From Cryobacterium breve (GTDB taxonomy: Bacteria > Actinomycetota > Actinomycetes > Actinomycetales > Microbacteriaceae), in assembly GCF_027594785.1 (NCBI RefSeq), contig NZ_CP075584.1:806001-870000 (forward strand): a DNA stretch of 64,000 nt, given 5' to 3'. The position numbers were made by a program, and so were the translations under genes. Position 1 is the stretch's first letter. Every line of letters starts with the position of its first letter. The notes below the pieces were generated by a model that did no database searches, had not been told where the DNA came from, and was given only the letters and a program-made list of their open reading frames with translations. Below, piece by piece: positions 34,287 through 43,007 of this stretch.

Positions 34287-34994
34287 ATGCCGATTCACCG
34301 CCGCACCGCAGTCGCCCTGGTCGCCGCCCTCCTGGTCTCCTTCGCCGTCGCACCAGCGTCGGCCGGTCAGGGCGAACCAGTCGCCGAGCGAGAGTCGATG
34401 CAGAACCCGGCGGCGACGCCGAGGCCGACGGAACCGGTGGCGTGGGCATGGCCGCTCGCTCTGCCGCATCGCGTCCTCCGGGAGTTCCGTGCGCCCGTCT
34501 CGGAGTACGCCGACGGGCACCGCGGAATCGACCTGGCCGCGCACGCCGGCGACCCGGTCTATGCCGTCGCGGACGGTACCGTGACCTTCGCCGGGATCGT
34601 GGTCGACAGACCCGCGGTCTCCCTCAGCCACGGCGACGGCCTCGTGTCGAGCATGGAACCCGTCCTGGCGCTTGTCGCGGCCGGGGACGCCGTGCGGCGT
34701 GGCCAGCTCATCGGCCGGGTCGCGACAGGTGGCCACTGTGGTGACGGCTGCCTGCACCTCGGGGCACGAACCTCCGGCCGGTACGTATCGCCGATGCGGT
34801 ACCTCGGCGGGGTCCCGCACGCCGTGCTGCTTCCGGCCGAGTCGGCCACCGTGCTCAGGCAGCGGCAGGATTCCCGTCGCAGTGCGCGCGATCAAGAATT
34901 GTGGCGCGCCGTGCTGCAGGAAGACGGGCTCGAGAAAGACGGCCACGTGCAGGACCCACTCCGGGGAATCGGCGGAGGTCAGGCCCGCGGGTGA
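34287..34994 (+). CDS. Secreted M23-family peptidase (LytM domain)
   Basis: A 235-residue exported protein with a Sec-type signal peptide ([20 protein letters not shown] ending at an APASAG-type cleavage site). The LytM/M23 fold has the first zinc motif in [12 protein letters not shown] and the HxH-like end motif in [10 protein letters not shown], with [20 protein letters not shown] between them. After the domain a roughly 50-residue charged tail ([16 protein letters not shown]) is unusual and overlaps the xerC 3' end by 16 bases. Start ATG 34287 is set by the signal peptide. Likely an endopeptidase or a regulator of cell-wall hydrolases. Confidence 0.8.
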   Translation: MPIHRRTAVALVAALLVSFAVAPASAGQGEPVAERESMQNPAATPRPTEPVAWAWPLALPHRVLREFRAPVSEYADGHRGIDLAAHAGDPVYAVADGTVTFAGIVVDRPAVSLSHGDGLVSSMEPVLALVAAGDAVRRGQLIGRVATGGHCGDGCLHLGARTSGRYVSPMRYLGGVPHAVLLPAESATVLRQRQDSRRSARDQELWRAVLQEDGLEKDGHVQDPLRGIGGGQARG

Positions 34995-35965
34995 GCGTTC
35001 TGGTAGCTCTGCCTCAATCGTTCCGCAGAGACATGCGTGTAGATCTGGGTCGTGCCGAGGCTCGCGTGACCAAGCAGTTCCTGCACGGCGCGCAGGTCGG
35101 CCCCGCCGTCGAGGAGATGAGTGGCCGCGGTGTGGCGCAAGGCGTGCGGCCCGGCGGGCCCGTTGCCTGGAATTTCGGCGAGGAGCCCGGCGACCAGGCG
35201 GTACACCGCCCGCACTCCGATGCGACGTCGGTGGGTCGCGAGGAACAGCGCGGCTGGGCGTCCGGCCGGGCCCGAAACGGGGCCCGCAGGAGTGCTCCCG
35301 TCGGGTTTCTCCACTGCCGTGAGCAGCAGCGGGCGGGCACGGTCGAGGTAGGCGACGAGTGCGCGCTGGGCAGGAACGCCGAAGGGAACGACACGCTCCT
35401 TGGAGCCCTTGCCGGTGACCCGCACGGTGAGCTGGGCGAGATCGACGTCGGGAACGTCGAGACCGACGAGCTCGGACACGCGCAGCCCGGAGGCGTAGAG
35501 CAGGCTCGACGATGGCCTGGTCACGCAGGCTCATGCGGACCGCCGACCCGGGCCCGCAGGCTCGAGATGATCGAGGAGGGCCTGCATCTGCGCCCGGTTG
35601 ATCACCCGGGGCAGGGTTCGACCCGGTTTGGGCGACCGCAGGCGTACGGCCGGGTCGAGGGGGCTCACTCCGGTGCGGGTCAGCCAGGCCGTGAAGCTGC
35701 GGGCGGAGGCGGATCGTCGTGCGATCGTCGCCTTGGACAGGCCGGCCTGGGTCGCCACCCACAGCCAGTCGCGCAGCAGGTCGAGGGTGAGGCCGTCGGC
35801 GTCGCAGACCGCGCGGCCCTCAGCAAAGGCGAGAAGACCGCGGAGGTCTGTGCGGTAGGCGCGGACGGTGTTCGGCGAGAAGCCGCGCTCTGCGGACAGA
35901 TACACGGTGAAGTCCTCAAGCAGGGCGTCGAGGGGCATCCGCCCGCCGCCCGCCACCGCACTCAC
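34979..35965 (-). CDS. xerC: Tyrosine recombinase XerC, three apparent indels
   Basis: Resolves chromosome dimers at dif with XerD. After removing one base at each of CAGGCTC 35557-35563, 35526-35532 and 35501-35507 the protein is 327 residues: N-terminal SAM-like domain (LEDFTVYLSAERGFSPNTVR) and catalytic domain with Arg in LYASGLRVSELVGLD, Lys in TGKGSKERVVPFG, HALRHTAATHLLDGG, and LLGHASLGTTQIYTHV with the tyrosine. All six catalytic positions are present. The corrected junction reads LDHLELRARVGGPHELRDQA. GTG 35965 overlaps the stop of the phosphodiesterase gene. Not part of the comM island. Confidence 0.9.
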
Positions 35966-36888
35966 GCCTGGCGTGAGAAGGCCTCGGTGCGCTCGTCGGG
36001 GCTCATCGCTTCGATACGGGCCAGGAACGCGGAGTCGAAACGGGTCGCCGGATCGAAGTCGCCGAGCACGACGTGGGAGTGCACGATGCTCTCCGGGTAC
36101 ACATGCACGAGGTTGATCGATTGGCCGCCGCGCACGCCCGTGAGTTCCCTGGCCGGCGCGCTCGGGTCGATCGTGTAGCAGGTGGCCGCGGCGACCGAGA
36201 CGGGGACGCCCGCGAACATCCCTGTCGTGGCGTAGTGCAGGTGCCCGCCGAGAATGCCGCGGATGTCGCTTCCGGCGACGACCTCGGCCAGGCCGGCCTG
36301 GTCCCTGAGCTCGAGCAGGCTCATGAGGGGCACCATGGTCGGAATCGGCGGGTGGTGCAGGGCGAGGAGCGTGCCGTGCGGGGCCGGTTCGCTCAGTACC
36401 TCGGCCAGCCATTTCAGCTGCCCCGCGGTGAGCATGCCATGGTGGTAGCCGGGAACGCTCGTGTCGAGGACGATCAGGCGGAGTCCGTCGAGATCGTGCA
36501 CCGCGTCGACGGGTTCGGCGGCGGATGCCCCGTACCCGGTCTCGCCGAGCAGCTCACTGCGGAAGGGCGCCCGTTTGTCGTGGTTTCCCATCACCCAGAC
36601 GACCCGGGCGCCGAGCCGATCGGCTGCGGACTCGACGAGGTCCCTGATGCGCCGATAGGCAGCCGCTTCGCCGGTGTCGGCGATGTCACCGGTGAAGACA
36701 AGGGCGTCGATCGGCTGCCCCGAGCGTTCCAGCTGGGCGAGGGCTTCGTGCACGGGAGTGTCGGTGTCCACGGTGCCGTACAGGGGTTTGCCTGCGCTCA
36801 GGAAGTGCGTGTCGCTGATGTGCGCGATGACGTGGCTCGCCGGTCCGTACTGGCCCAACTGGATCTGGCCCATTGGAACACCGCTCAT
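35962..36888 (-). CDS. Metallophosphoesterase (CpdA-like phosphodiesterase)
   Basis: A 308-residue calcineurin-type phosphoesterase with all metal motifs: AHISDTHFLSAG, ALVFTGDIADTG, VWVMGNHDKRAPF, LALHHPPIP and ILGGHLHYATTG. This pattern matches the Rv0805/CpdA class active on cyclic nucleotides or related phosphodiesters. Its stop overlaps the xerC GTG start (GTGA), implying a two-gene operon, although a functional link to XerC is not obvious. Starts at ATG 36888 (MSGVPMGQIQLGQYG). Confidence 0.85.
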   Translation of the reverse strand: MSGVPMGQIQLGQYGPASHVIAHISDTHFLSAGKPLYGTVDTDTPVHEALAQLERSGQPIDALVFTGDIADTGEAAAYRRIRDLVESAADRLGARVVWVMGNHDKRAPFRSELLGETGYGASAAEPVDAVHDLDGLRLIVLDTSVPGYHHGMLTAGQLKWLAEVLSEPAPHGTLLALHHPPIPTMVPLMSLLELRDQAGLAEVVAGSDIRGILGGHLHYATTGMFAGVPVSVAAATCYTIDPSAPARELTGVRGGQSINLVHVYPESIVHSHVVLGDFDPATRFDSAFLARIEAMSPDERTEAFSRQA

Positions 36889-36957
36889 GGCTCACCCTTC
36901 GTCCGCTCCAGACTAGGGCCTGGCACCGACACAGCATCGGAGCCCCGGCCGCGTCGA

Positions 36958-37515
36958 TCAGTCCTGCGGGTCTTCCCCGACGCTGCCGTCGGTTCGCTCC
37001 CGCAGCAGGTCGAGGTGACCGACGTGCCGTGCGGTCTCCTCGACCAGATGGATCAGGATCCAGCGCAGGCTGAAACTGCGGCGCACCGAGACGGCGTCGA
37101 GTGAGACGGCCGCCGCGATGATCGCGTCGCAGCGACGCGCCTCCGCCGCGTAGTCGGCGAGCAGCTCGGCCATGGTCACTTCGGGTGGCACGTGGAACTC
37201 GCCGTCGGGATCCTCGTCACTCCAGTCGAAGGGCAGCCCCTCCTCTCCGGCGAAGACGTCGCGCACCCAGGAACGCTCCACATTCATGAGATGACGGACG
37301 ATGCCGTGCGCGGTCATTCCGGTCGGAGTGGCGACGGACCGGAGTGCTGCGTCGGACGCATCGCCGACTTTCCAGGCGACGAGGTCCCGCTGACGCCGCA
37401 GGAACCCCGATATCGTCGTGCGTTCGTCGCCGAAGTGCGCGGCTTCGGTGACTCCGGCGCGCATGCCGTTCTCACGGCCGGAGCCGTCACGTCCGGGATC
37501 TGAGTACTCGGTCAT
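36958..37515 (-). CDS. DinB-like/DUF664 protein
   Basis: A 185-residue four-helix-bundle protein. The DinB-type metal histidines appear in GMTAHGIVRHLMNVERSWV and in WILIHLVEETARHVGHLDLL, spaced as in the DUF664 family. Some members are mycothiol- or bacillithiol-dependent transferases, but the substrate cannot be read here. Start ATG 37515 gives a 17-residue disordered extension; an in-frame Met at residue 18 is an alternative. The gene is divergent from the PLP decarboxylase gene 185 bp away, so both promoters lie in 37516-37700. Confidence 0.75.
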   Translation of the reverse strand: MTEYSDPGRDGSGRENGMRAGVTEAAHFGDERTTISGFLRRQRDLVAWKVGDASDAALRSVATPTGMTAHGIVRHLMNVERSWVRDVFAGEEGLPFDWSDEDPDGEFHVPPEVTMAELLADYAAEARRCDAIIAAAVSLDAVSVRRSFSLRWILIHLVEETARHVGHLDLLRERTDGSVGEDPQD

Positions 37516-37700
37516 GCCCCCTGTCTACCCTGTTCTCCCCCGTCAGTTGGGCATACCTCCTTCAAATTCTGCCCGGCGAGATCGTCAGCCGCGGAATTCC
37601 GGGACTCCGTTTCGGTGAGCCGGAAATTTGCAGGAGTCATGCCCGACGCCGTTGCGGGCACGGACTGTTCGGGGTGGACGGCCGGGACTAGCATGGCCCC

Positions 37701-39129
37701 ATGTCAGCTCAGCCCGGCGCATACGACGAGGCACTGGGGCGGGCCAGGGAGCACGCGCTCGCGTGGCTCGGTTCGCTCGGCACCCGCCCGGTGGGGCCGC
37801 GCGCCGACGCGGATACTCTCGCGGAACTGTTCTCAGGACCGCTGCCGGAGTCCCCGACCCCCGCGGCATCCGTGGTCGATGAGCTGGCCGCCCTCGCCGA
37901 ACCCGGGTTGATGGCCATGCCCTCCGGCAGGTTCTTCGGCTGGGTGATCGGCGGGACCCTTCCGGCAGCGCTGGCCGCAGACTGGCTCGTCAGCGCCTGG
38001 GACCAGAATGCCGCCATGCGCTTCGCGACGCCGGCCACTGCCGCTGCCGAGGAGGCCGCCGGAGCGTGGGTGCTCGATCTGCTGGGGTTGCCGTCCGGTT
38101 CCGACGTCGGATTCACCACAGGGGCCACCATGGCCAACTTCGTCGGGCTCGCTGCCGGGCGCCAGTGGGTGCTCGAGCGGGTGGGCTGGAACGTCAGCAG
38201 GGACGGGCTGTCCGGTTCGCCGCGCGTGCGGGTGTTCGTGGGTGAGGAGCGGCACGCGGTGATGGACCTCGCGCTCCGGTACCTCGGCCTCGGCGAACCC
38301 ATCGCCGTTGCGGCCGACGCGCAGGGCAGGCTGGATCCCCGCGCCCTGGCGGCCGCGATGCAGGACGGCGAGGGTCCGGCCATCGTGTGTCTGCAGGCGG
38401 GGAACCTGCACTCCGGTGCCTTCGATCCGATGACGGCGGCGATCCGGGTCGCGCGGGAACACCACGCCTGGGTGCACGTGGACGGCGCGTTCGGTCTCTG
38501 GGCCGCGGCGAGCCCGACCTACCGCGGGCTCGTGGCGGGCGTCGAGAGGGGCCGACTCGTGGGCGACCGACGCGCACAAGACCCTCAACGTGCCCTATGA
38601 CTGCGGGATCGCGATCGTCGCGAGTCCGGCGACGGTCCGGTCCGTGTTCGGCGTGCACACGAGTTACCTGCTTCAGCCGGCGACCGACGGCCCTGGCGAT
38701 CCCTTCGAGAAGGTGCCGGAGTTGTCCCGCCGGGCCCGCGGCATCCCGGTGTGGGCGGCGTTGCGGTCGCTCGGGCGATCCGGCACGATCGACCTCGTCG
38801 AACGCCTGGCCGGTCACGCCCGTTCCCTCGCCGAGGGCCTCGCGCACATTCCCGGCGCCGAGGTCGTCAACGATGTGGTCTTCACCCAGGTGTGCGTGAG
38901 CTTCGGCAGTGACGCCCGCACGCGGCGCGTGACCGAGCTGTTACTCGGCCAGGGCACCACCTGGATGTCCGGTTCCGTCTGGCGCGGGCGCGCGGTCCTG
39001 CGCATCTCGGTCAGCAACTGGTCGACGGATGCCGCCGATGTCGCTGACTCCCTCGCGGCCGTGCGGCGGGCGTGCGACACCGCCGGCCACGACGGCGAGG
39101 AGACGCCGGCCGGCCTGTACCAGGGCTGA
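37701..39129 (+). CDS. PLP-dependent group II decarboxylase-like enzyme, one apparent indel
   Basis: A 475-residue (corrected) PLP enzyme of the aromatic-L-amino-acid/glutamate decarboxylase superfamily: FTTGATMANFVGLAAGRQW, HVDGAFGLWAA with the PLP aspartate, and the Schiff-base lysine in TDAHKTLNVPYDCG. The frame breaks at the G4 run near 38551; removing one G reads GVERADSWATDAHK. The C-terminal domain (TTWMSGSVWRGRAVLRISVS) completes the fold. Substrate specificity is not evident. The gene is monocistronic, divergent from the DinB-like gene and convergent with dprA. Confidence 0.82.
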
Positions 39130-39169
39130 CGGTTTCGCGGCAGGCCGATTTCGGGGCCGGCCAGCGGCT

Positions 39170-39268
39170 GTCCGTTCCGCCGCAGCCATCGCGGCAGCGG
39201 CCGTCGGTTCGGCCGCAGGAATCTCGGTAGCGGCAGTCGGTTCCGCCGCAGGCAACGCCGCAGCGGAC
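39170..39268. repeat. Three 33-bp tandem direct repeats
   Basis: Units 39170-39202, 39203-39235 and 39236-39268, each beginning GTC(C/G)GTTC(C/G)GCCGCAG and ending near AGCGG. A weaker fourth unit may precede them. They fill most of the 183-bp gap between the convergent decarboxylase and dprA genes. In one frame the repeats would encode AAVGSAAG-like units, but no start or ribosome site supports translation. Confidence 0.8.
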
Positions 39269-39312
39269 ACCGGCCGACACCCGCGGTGATCCACCGTCGT
39301 CGTCTGGCCGAC

Positions 39313-40561
39313 TCAGGCGTTCCGCACCCAGCCGGTCGAACGCTCGCGCGCCGCGCCTTCAAGTCCGAGGGCTCCGAGCGCGGCACGCACGGACATGGTG
39401 GAGAGGCCGGCGCGACGGGCGAGATCGCCGATCTCGCGTGGAGACCGGCCGCTCAGGGCGTCGAAGACCCGCACCTGTTCGCTGGTGCGCCCGGTGCCCT
39501 CGATCCCGTTCTCCGGCTCCGGGAAGTCGAGCGGCACCTGGACCAGGTGCTCGGCGACGAGCTCCGCCATCTCTGCGGCCGTCGTCACGCAGACGGCGTC
39601 GTACTCCCGGATCAGCCGGTGGCACCCGGCAGAGGCCGGTGAGGTGACCGGGCCGGGCACGGCGCCGAGCGGCCGCCCGAGGGTCGCCGCATGGCCGGCG
39701 GTGTTCAGCGACCCGGAGCGCCACCCGGCCTCCAGGACGATCGTGGCGAGGCTGCTCGCCGCAATCAGACGGTTCCGCTGCAGGAACCGCCACTTGGTGG
39801 GCGCGGCCCCGCACGGAAGCTCGGAGATGACGGCGCCCTCCCCCGCGATCCGCTCGAGGAGGTCGACGTGCCCGCTCGGATAGGGGCGGTCCACTCCCCC
39901 GGCGAGAAACGCCACCGTTCGGCCACCGCTCGCGAGCGCGGCTTTGTGCGCCATCCCGTCGATCCCGTAGGCCGCACCACTGACGATCGCGAATCCCCGG
40001 TCGACGAGGCCGGCTGACGCTTCCATCGCGACATGCTCGCCGTAGCGGGTGGCGGCCCGGGCTCCGACGAGGGCGATCGACCGGCCGAACGCGCCGAGGG
40101 CATCCGCCGGACCGCGCCACCAGAGGGCGAGTGGGGCGTGAGCGCCGAGGTCGTCGAGTCCGGCCGGCCAGTCGTGGTCACCGGGAATGGCGAGCCGCGC
40201 CCCCGATCGGGCTGCCTGCCGCAGCGCGATCGTGACGACTACGGGATCGAGCCGCGGACGCCAGCGCTCGAGGGCGCGGTCGATTCCCGCGGCGGCGACC
40301 GTTCCCTGCTCCACCCCGACGGCGAGGAGCTCCCCGGCGACGCGATCGTGCGGCCAGGCCTCGATCACGAGTCGCAGGGCGGGGACGGCGCCGAGCGCCG
40401 CAACGAGGAGGCCCGCGGTTCCGTCGCCAGGTTCGCTGATGCACGACCAGGCCGCACGCGCGTGCAGGCTCGGCGGCGAGTTCTGTCGTCAGGGCGGCCC
40501 CGGGTGGGCGTACGCCGGCCGCGAGGTCGATCATCGTGGTCTCGTCGGGTTCGAATGGCAT
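39313..40561 (-). CDS. dprA: DNA-processing protein DprA, one apparent indel
   Basis: DprA loads RecA onto incoming single-stranded DNA during transformation. The corrected protein is 415 residues. The Rossmann-like core contains ALVGARAATRYGEHVAME, SGAAYGIDGMAHKAAL, FLAGGVDRPYPSGH and RNRLIAASSLATIVLEAG, followed by a winged-helix tail (VRVFDALSGRSPREIGDLA). The frame breaks at CAGGCTC 40465-40471; removing a base gives ELAAELHARAAWSCISEPGDG, the normal N-terminal region. ATG 40561 is used; an in-frame ATG nine codons later (MIDLAAG) is possible. It starts 36 bp after the comM stop, the usual comM-dprA order. Confidence 0.88.
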
Positions 40562-40597
40562 TGTGCGTGTCGTCCTTCCGTCGGTGGATGTCCGGCT

Positions 40598-41084
40598 TCA
40601 GCCGGTGCGCAGGTAGAGCGCCTGCCCGAGCTCCTCAGTGCCTGGCCGATCGGCGCCCTCGAGATCGGCGATAGACCAGGCGATGCGGAGCACCCGGTCG
40701 TAGCCGCGCATCGTGATGCCGCCGCGTTCCAGTGCCCGGTCGAGCGCGGCCGTCGTCGCCCGGTCCAGGCGAAGCTGCCGGCCGCGGAGCCACGACCCGG
40801 GCACCGTGGAATTGAGCGACCAGGGCGTGCCGGCGAGGCGCTCGCGTGCGGCGCCTCGGGCCCGGGCCACGCGTTCCCGCGCCGCGGAGCCTGGTGAGGC
40901 GGGGCTCCTCCCCGGCGAACCGCAGCTGGGCGGCCGTGATCCGGTTCACGTGCAGTTGAATGTCGATCCGGTCGAGCAGCGGCCCGGAGATGCGGGCGAG
41001 GTATCGGCGCCGCGCGCTCGGCGGACACGAGCACTCGAGTCCTGCAACGCCGTACTGCCCACACGGGCACGGATTCGCGGCCAT
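40598..41084 (-). pseudogene. comM: comM 3' fragment (downstream half), severed by island
   Basis: Encodes the last 161 residues of ComM/YifB (Mg-chelatase-like AAA+ helicase acting in transformation). It begins exactly at MAANPCPCGQYGVAGLECSC and contains RRYLARISGPLLDRIDIQLH and the C-terminal MRGYDRVLRIAWSIADLEG. A one-base indel at GAGCCTG 40887-40893 also breaks the frame (corrected: RLTSSAARERVARARG). The N-terminal 352 codons lie 6.5 kb away at 47547-48602. Joined, the halves give a normal 513-residue protein, so the island insertion is the real inactivating event. An internal ATG at 41084 might still allow expression of the fragment. Confidence 0.93.
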
Positions 41085-41085
41085 C

Positions 41086-41098
41086 TTATGAATACAAG
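41086..41098 (+). repeat. Left end of island, imperfect inverted repeat
   Basis: TTATGAATACAAG at the left boundary mirrors TTATGTACTTG read on the minus strand at the right boundary (47530-47540). Both are followed inward by a GTGTCA/TGACAC element (left 41105-41110). A long target duplication is not seen; at most ATG is shared by the two junctions. The short imperfect ends fit recombinase-binding sites more than insertion-sequence ends. Confidence 0.4.
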
Positions 41099-41280
41099 AA
41101 TTAAGTGTCAGAGTGTCGATTTTGGCCTGGCTCGTGAATTCGGCTTTGTCTCACTGTAGAAACTCACATGGCCCTCAAAGTGCATCTGAGAGTTCGATGA
41201 TCCCCGCAGCACACCCACGTCCACATCGCCGTCGACCCGAACGACACCTACCCCATGAAACTCGGCAACTGATGCCCCAC

Positions 41281-41574
41281 CTGCATCCGACGCCCTGGCG
41301 CACCCAATGGTGGTTGCACCCGTAGGCCATTGCTCGGTTCAAGGCCCTCTGGCACGCCAGAATGCAAGCCGATGCCAGCGTCGTGGACGGCGACGCAGGC
41401 GCCATTTCCTTCTGGTGGATCAGCCACTGGGACCGTCAAGCCGCCATCAACTTCGACAAAGGAAACGGGCCATTCCGCGACAGCAACCCCGCCCAAGGAC
41501 ATCTCCACCGGCGTAAGGACAAAGCTGCCCGGATCGTACCTACGACGATCCCTCCCGAGGACGTGGAACTCTAG
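41281..41574 (+). pseudogene. DUF4913-like plasmid/ICE gene remnant
   Basis: Translated in one frame this reads WRTQWWLHP, a TAG stop at 41323-41325, then AIARFKALWHARMQADASV, ISFWWISHWDRQAA and a KGNGPFRDSNPAQGH segment. The Trp-rich pattern resembles the DUF4913 family found on actinobacterial plasmids and integrative elements. The in-frame stop and lack of a proper N-terminus mark it as decayed. Just upstream another frame (41207-41272) reads HTHVHIAVDPNDTYPMKLGN then stop, perhaps the tail of a second lost gene. Family call is from memory of the motif pattern. Confidence 0.5.
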
Positions 41575-41707
41575 CTGTCGTCCGCCCACGTGGCCTCCAA
41601 AGGTCGGGGACGGGGCGATAACATCATCGTGGCCAGGTCGACACAGCGGCCATACCGGGCAAAATGGGACTGGGCGCAACCCTTGCCGCGCGCATCGTCC
41701 TTTCGTT

Positions 41708-42643
41708 CTAGTAACCGACGAGAGTGAGTTCTCTGTTGTGTGCCCAAAGTATTGGGTATCTCGCCTGATTGAAGCGCACCGCTGGCGACAGAACGGATCC
41801 CTGCAATTCACAGAAGTCTGCATCCTGCGTAAGCGGCCTACATTCTCCGGTCTCCAGATCATAGCCATCAGGCCGAAGCTTCCAAGCGCCAATCACTATT
41901 CGAAAGGCAGGATCTCCGAGGACTGCAATCAGTGCCTCGGGAGGATTCTCCGCCACTTGGCGACCTCGAGTCATCGACGTCGGCCACCACTTGAGGCACC
42001 GTTCCGCAAGCTGCGCACTTGTCGTCCATGGCGAGATAGGCGGTCGATCAGCCGACTCTTCGTGATTGATCATCACCACAAAGGCGGACGATATCCCCTC
42101 CCGGTCCAGGCGATCGTGCAGGTCAATGGCTGAAACGCGATCAATGGGCTCCCCACCCTGGGGCAGGAATTCGAATCGCGTAGGAAGAGGCTTTTTGTCA
42201 ATCAAGAGGTCAATACCCTCACGAACCGCCACCCTATTGGATTCTCTGCAGAACTCGAACGACCACAACTGGTCGGTATCGAGGCTCTGACGTGCCAGTA
42301 GGTCTGGATACTCTGATGACCCTTGCGCCGGGAACCACTTCGTGCCACCTTCATTCCGGCCGTTGAAGCACTCAGTCCCGTCGAGCGTCCTCTCGATTGC
42401 GATAAAGGCAGACTCACCGATTCCGAGATCACCATGACACTTCTCCGGCAGAAGCATGCACTGGATCGAGGGCCAAGTCGTGGCATTGGCCAGTCGAGGC
42501 CTCAGCTTCCTATTCGATGACGAGCTGAGATGCGACAGGACACGTTGGGCGCTGCGTGCTTGGCCGATGTAGGAAAATTCCCCGTCCTCTGTAGGCCCTG
42601 AGACCTTGTAGAGGTAGTAGCCAGTGGGTGGGAGAGCGCTCAC
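41708..42643 (-). CDS. GIY-YIG domain protein, 311 aa
   Basis: The N-terminal 95 residues fit a GIY-YIG nuclease fold: GYYLYKVSG supplies the first tyrosine motif, EFSYIGQARSAQRVLSHL the YIG and following Arg/His, and LGIGESAFIAIER the metal-binding glutamate, followed by an Asn (CFNGRNEGG). The C-terminal half (ALIAVLGDPAFRIVIGAWKL; PLTQDADFCELQGSVL) is an additional domain that I cannot name with certainty; it recalls PUA-like domains seen in LEM-3-like GIY-YIG proteins. Start is GTG 42643. It stands alone, oriented away from the XRE/ImmA gene. A DNA-cutting role, for example in defence, is inferred. Confidence 0.7.
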   Translation of the reverse strand: MSALPPTGYYLYKVSGPTEDGEFSYIGQARSAQRVLSHLSSSSNRKLRPRLANATTWPSIQCMLLPEKCHGDLGIGESAFIAIERTLDGTECFNGRNEGGTKWFPAQGSSEYPDLLARQSLDTDQLWSFEFCRESNRVAVREGIDLLIDKKPLPTRFEFLPQGGEPIDRVSAIDLHDRLDREGISSAFVVMINHEESADRPPISPWTTSAQLAERCLKWWPTSMTRGRQVAENPPEALIAVLGDPAFRIVIGAWKLRPDGYDLETGECRPLTQDADFCELQGSVLSPAVRFNQARYPILWAHNRELTLVGY

Positions 42644-42969
42644 CGTGAAGGTCTCGACAATCTGAACGTTGGTTGGTCTGCCTCCTTAGCAGACTAGCCC
42701 GCAGCCGCCGCCGGAGAAGCCATGTTGCAACCACTGATCTCGCGGGATGCGCGCAACCCAACAGCTGCAGGGGTTCTACGCGTTCCGGCCGACCGAAAAC
42801 GGTAGGTCTGCGCGCCGTTGGCGCCCTTAGCCCGCACCGTCGCCCTCGGGACAGATCTGGCGAAAGGACCAGCCCGAGATGTTACTCCCGCGATAGATCT
42901 CGCCTGTCCCACCGTCCAGCCGGAGGGCAATAAGTGTCGGGCACCCCGTAAAATACCGACAGACAGGGG

Positions 42970-42988
42970 CGTTGTGATAATCGCAACG
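42970..42988. promoter_or_regulatory. Palindromic operator before the XRE/ImmA gene
   Basis: CGTTGTGATAATCGCAACG is a 19-bp near-perfect palindrome (CGTTG/CAACG and GAT/ATC arms) centred about 29 bases upstream of the ATG at 43008. It probably overlaps the promoter and is a natural binding site for the encoded HTH protein. The rest of the 364-bp gap 42644-43007 holds no gene I can support; a 6-bp stem (GTCTGC/GCAGAC, about 42677-42695) lies near its left end. Confidence 0.55.
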
Positions 42989-43007
42989 TGCGAGATAGAG
43001 TGATGCC

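Noticed and set aside
34979..35965. Treating the chromosomal tyrosine recombinase as part of the mobile island.
   Set aside because: It is XerC by sequence and position (near dprA and rpsB), coupled to the phosphodiesterase gene and 5 kb outside the island.
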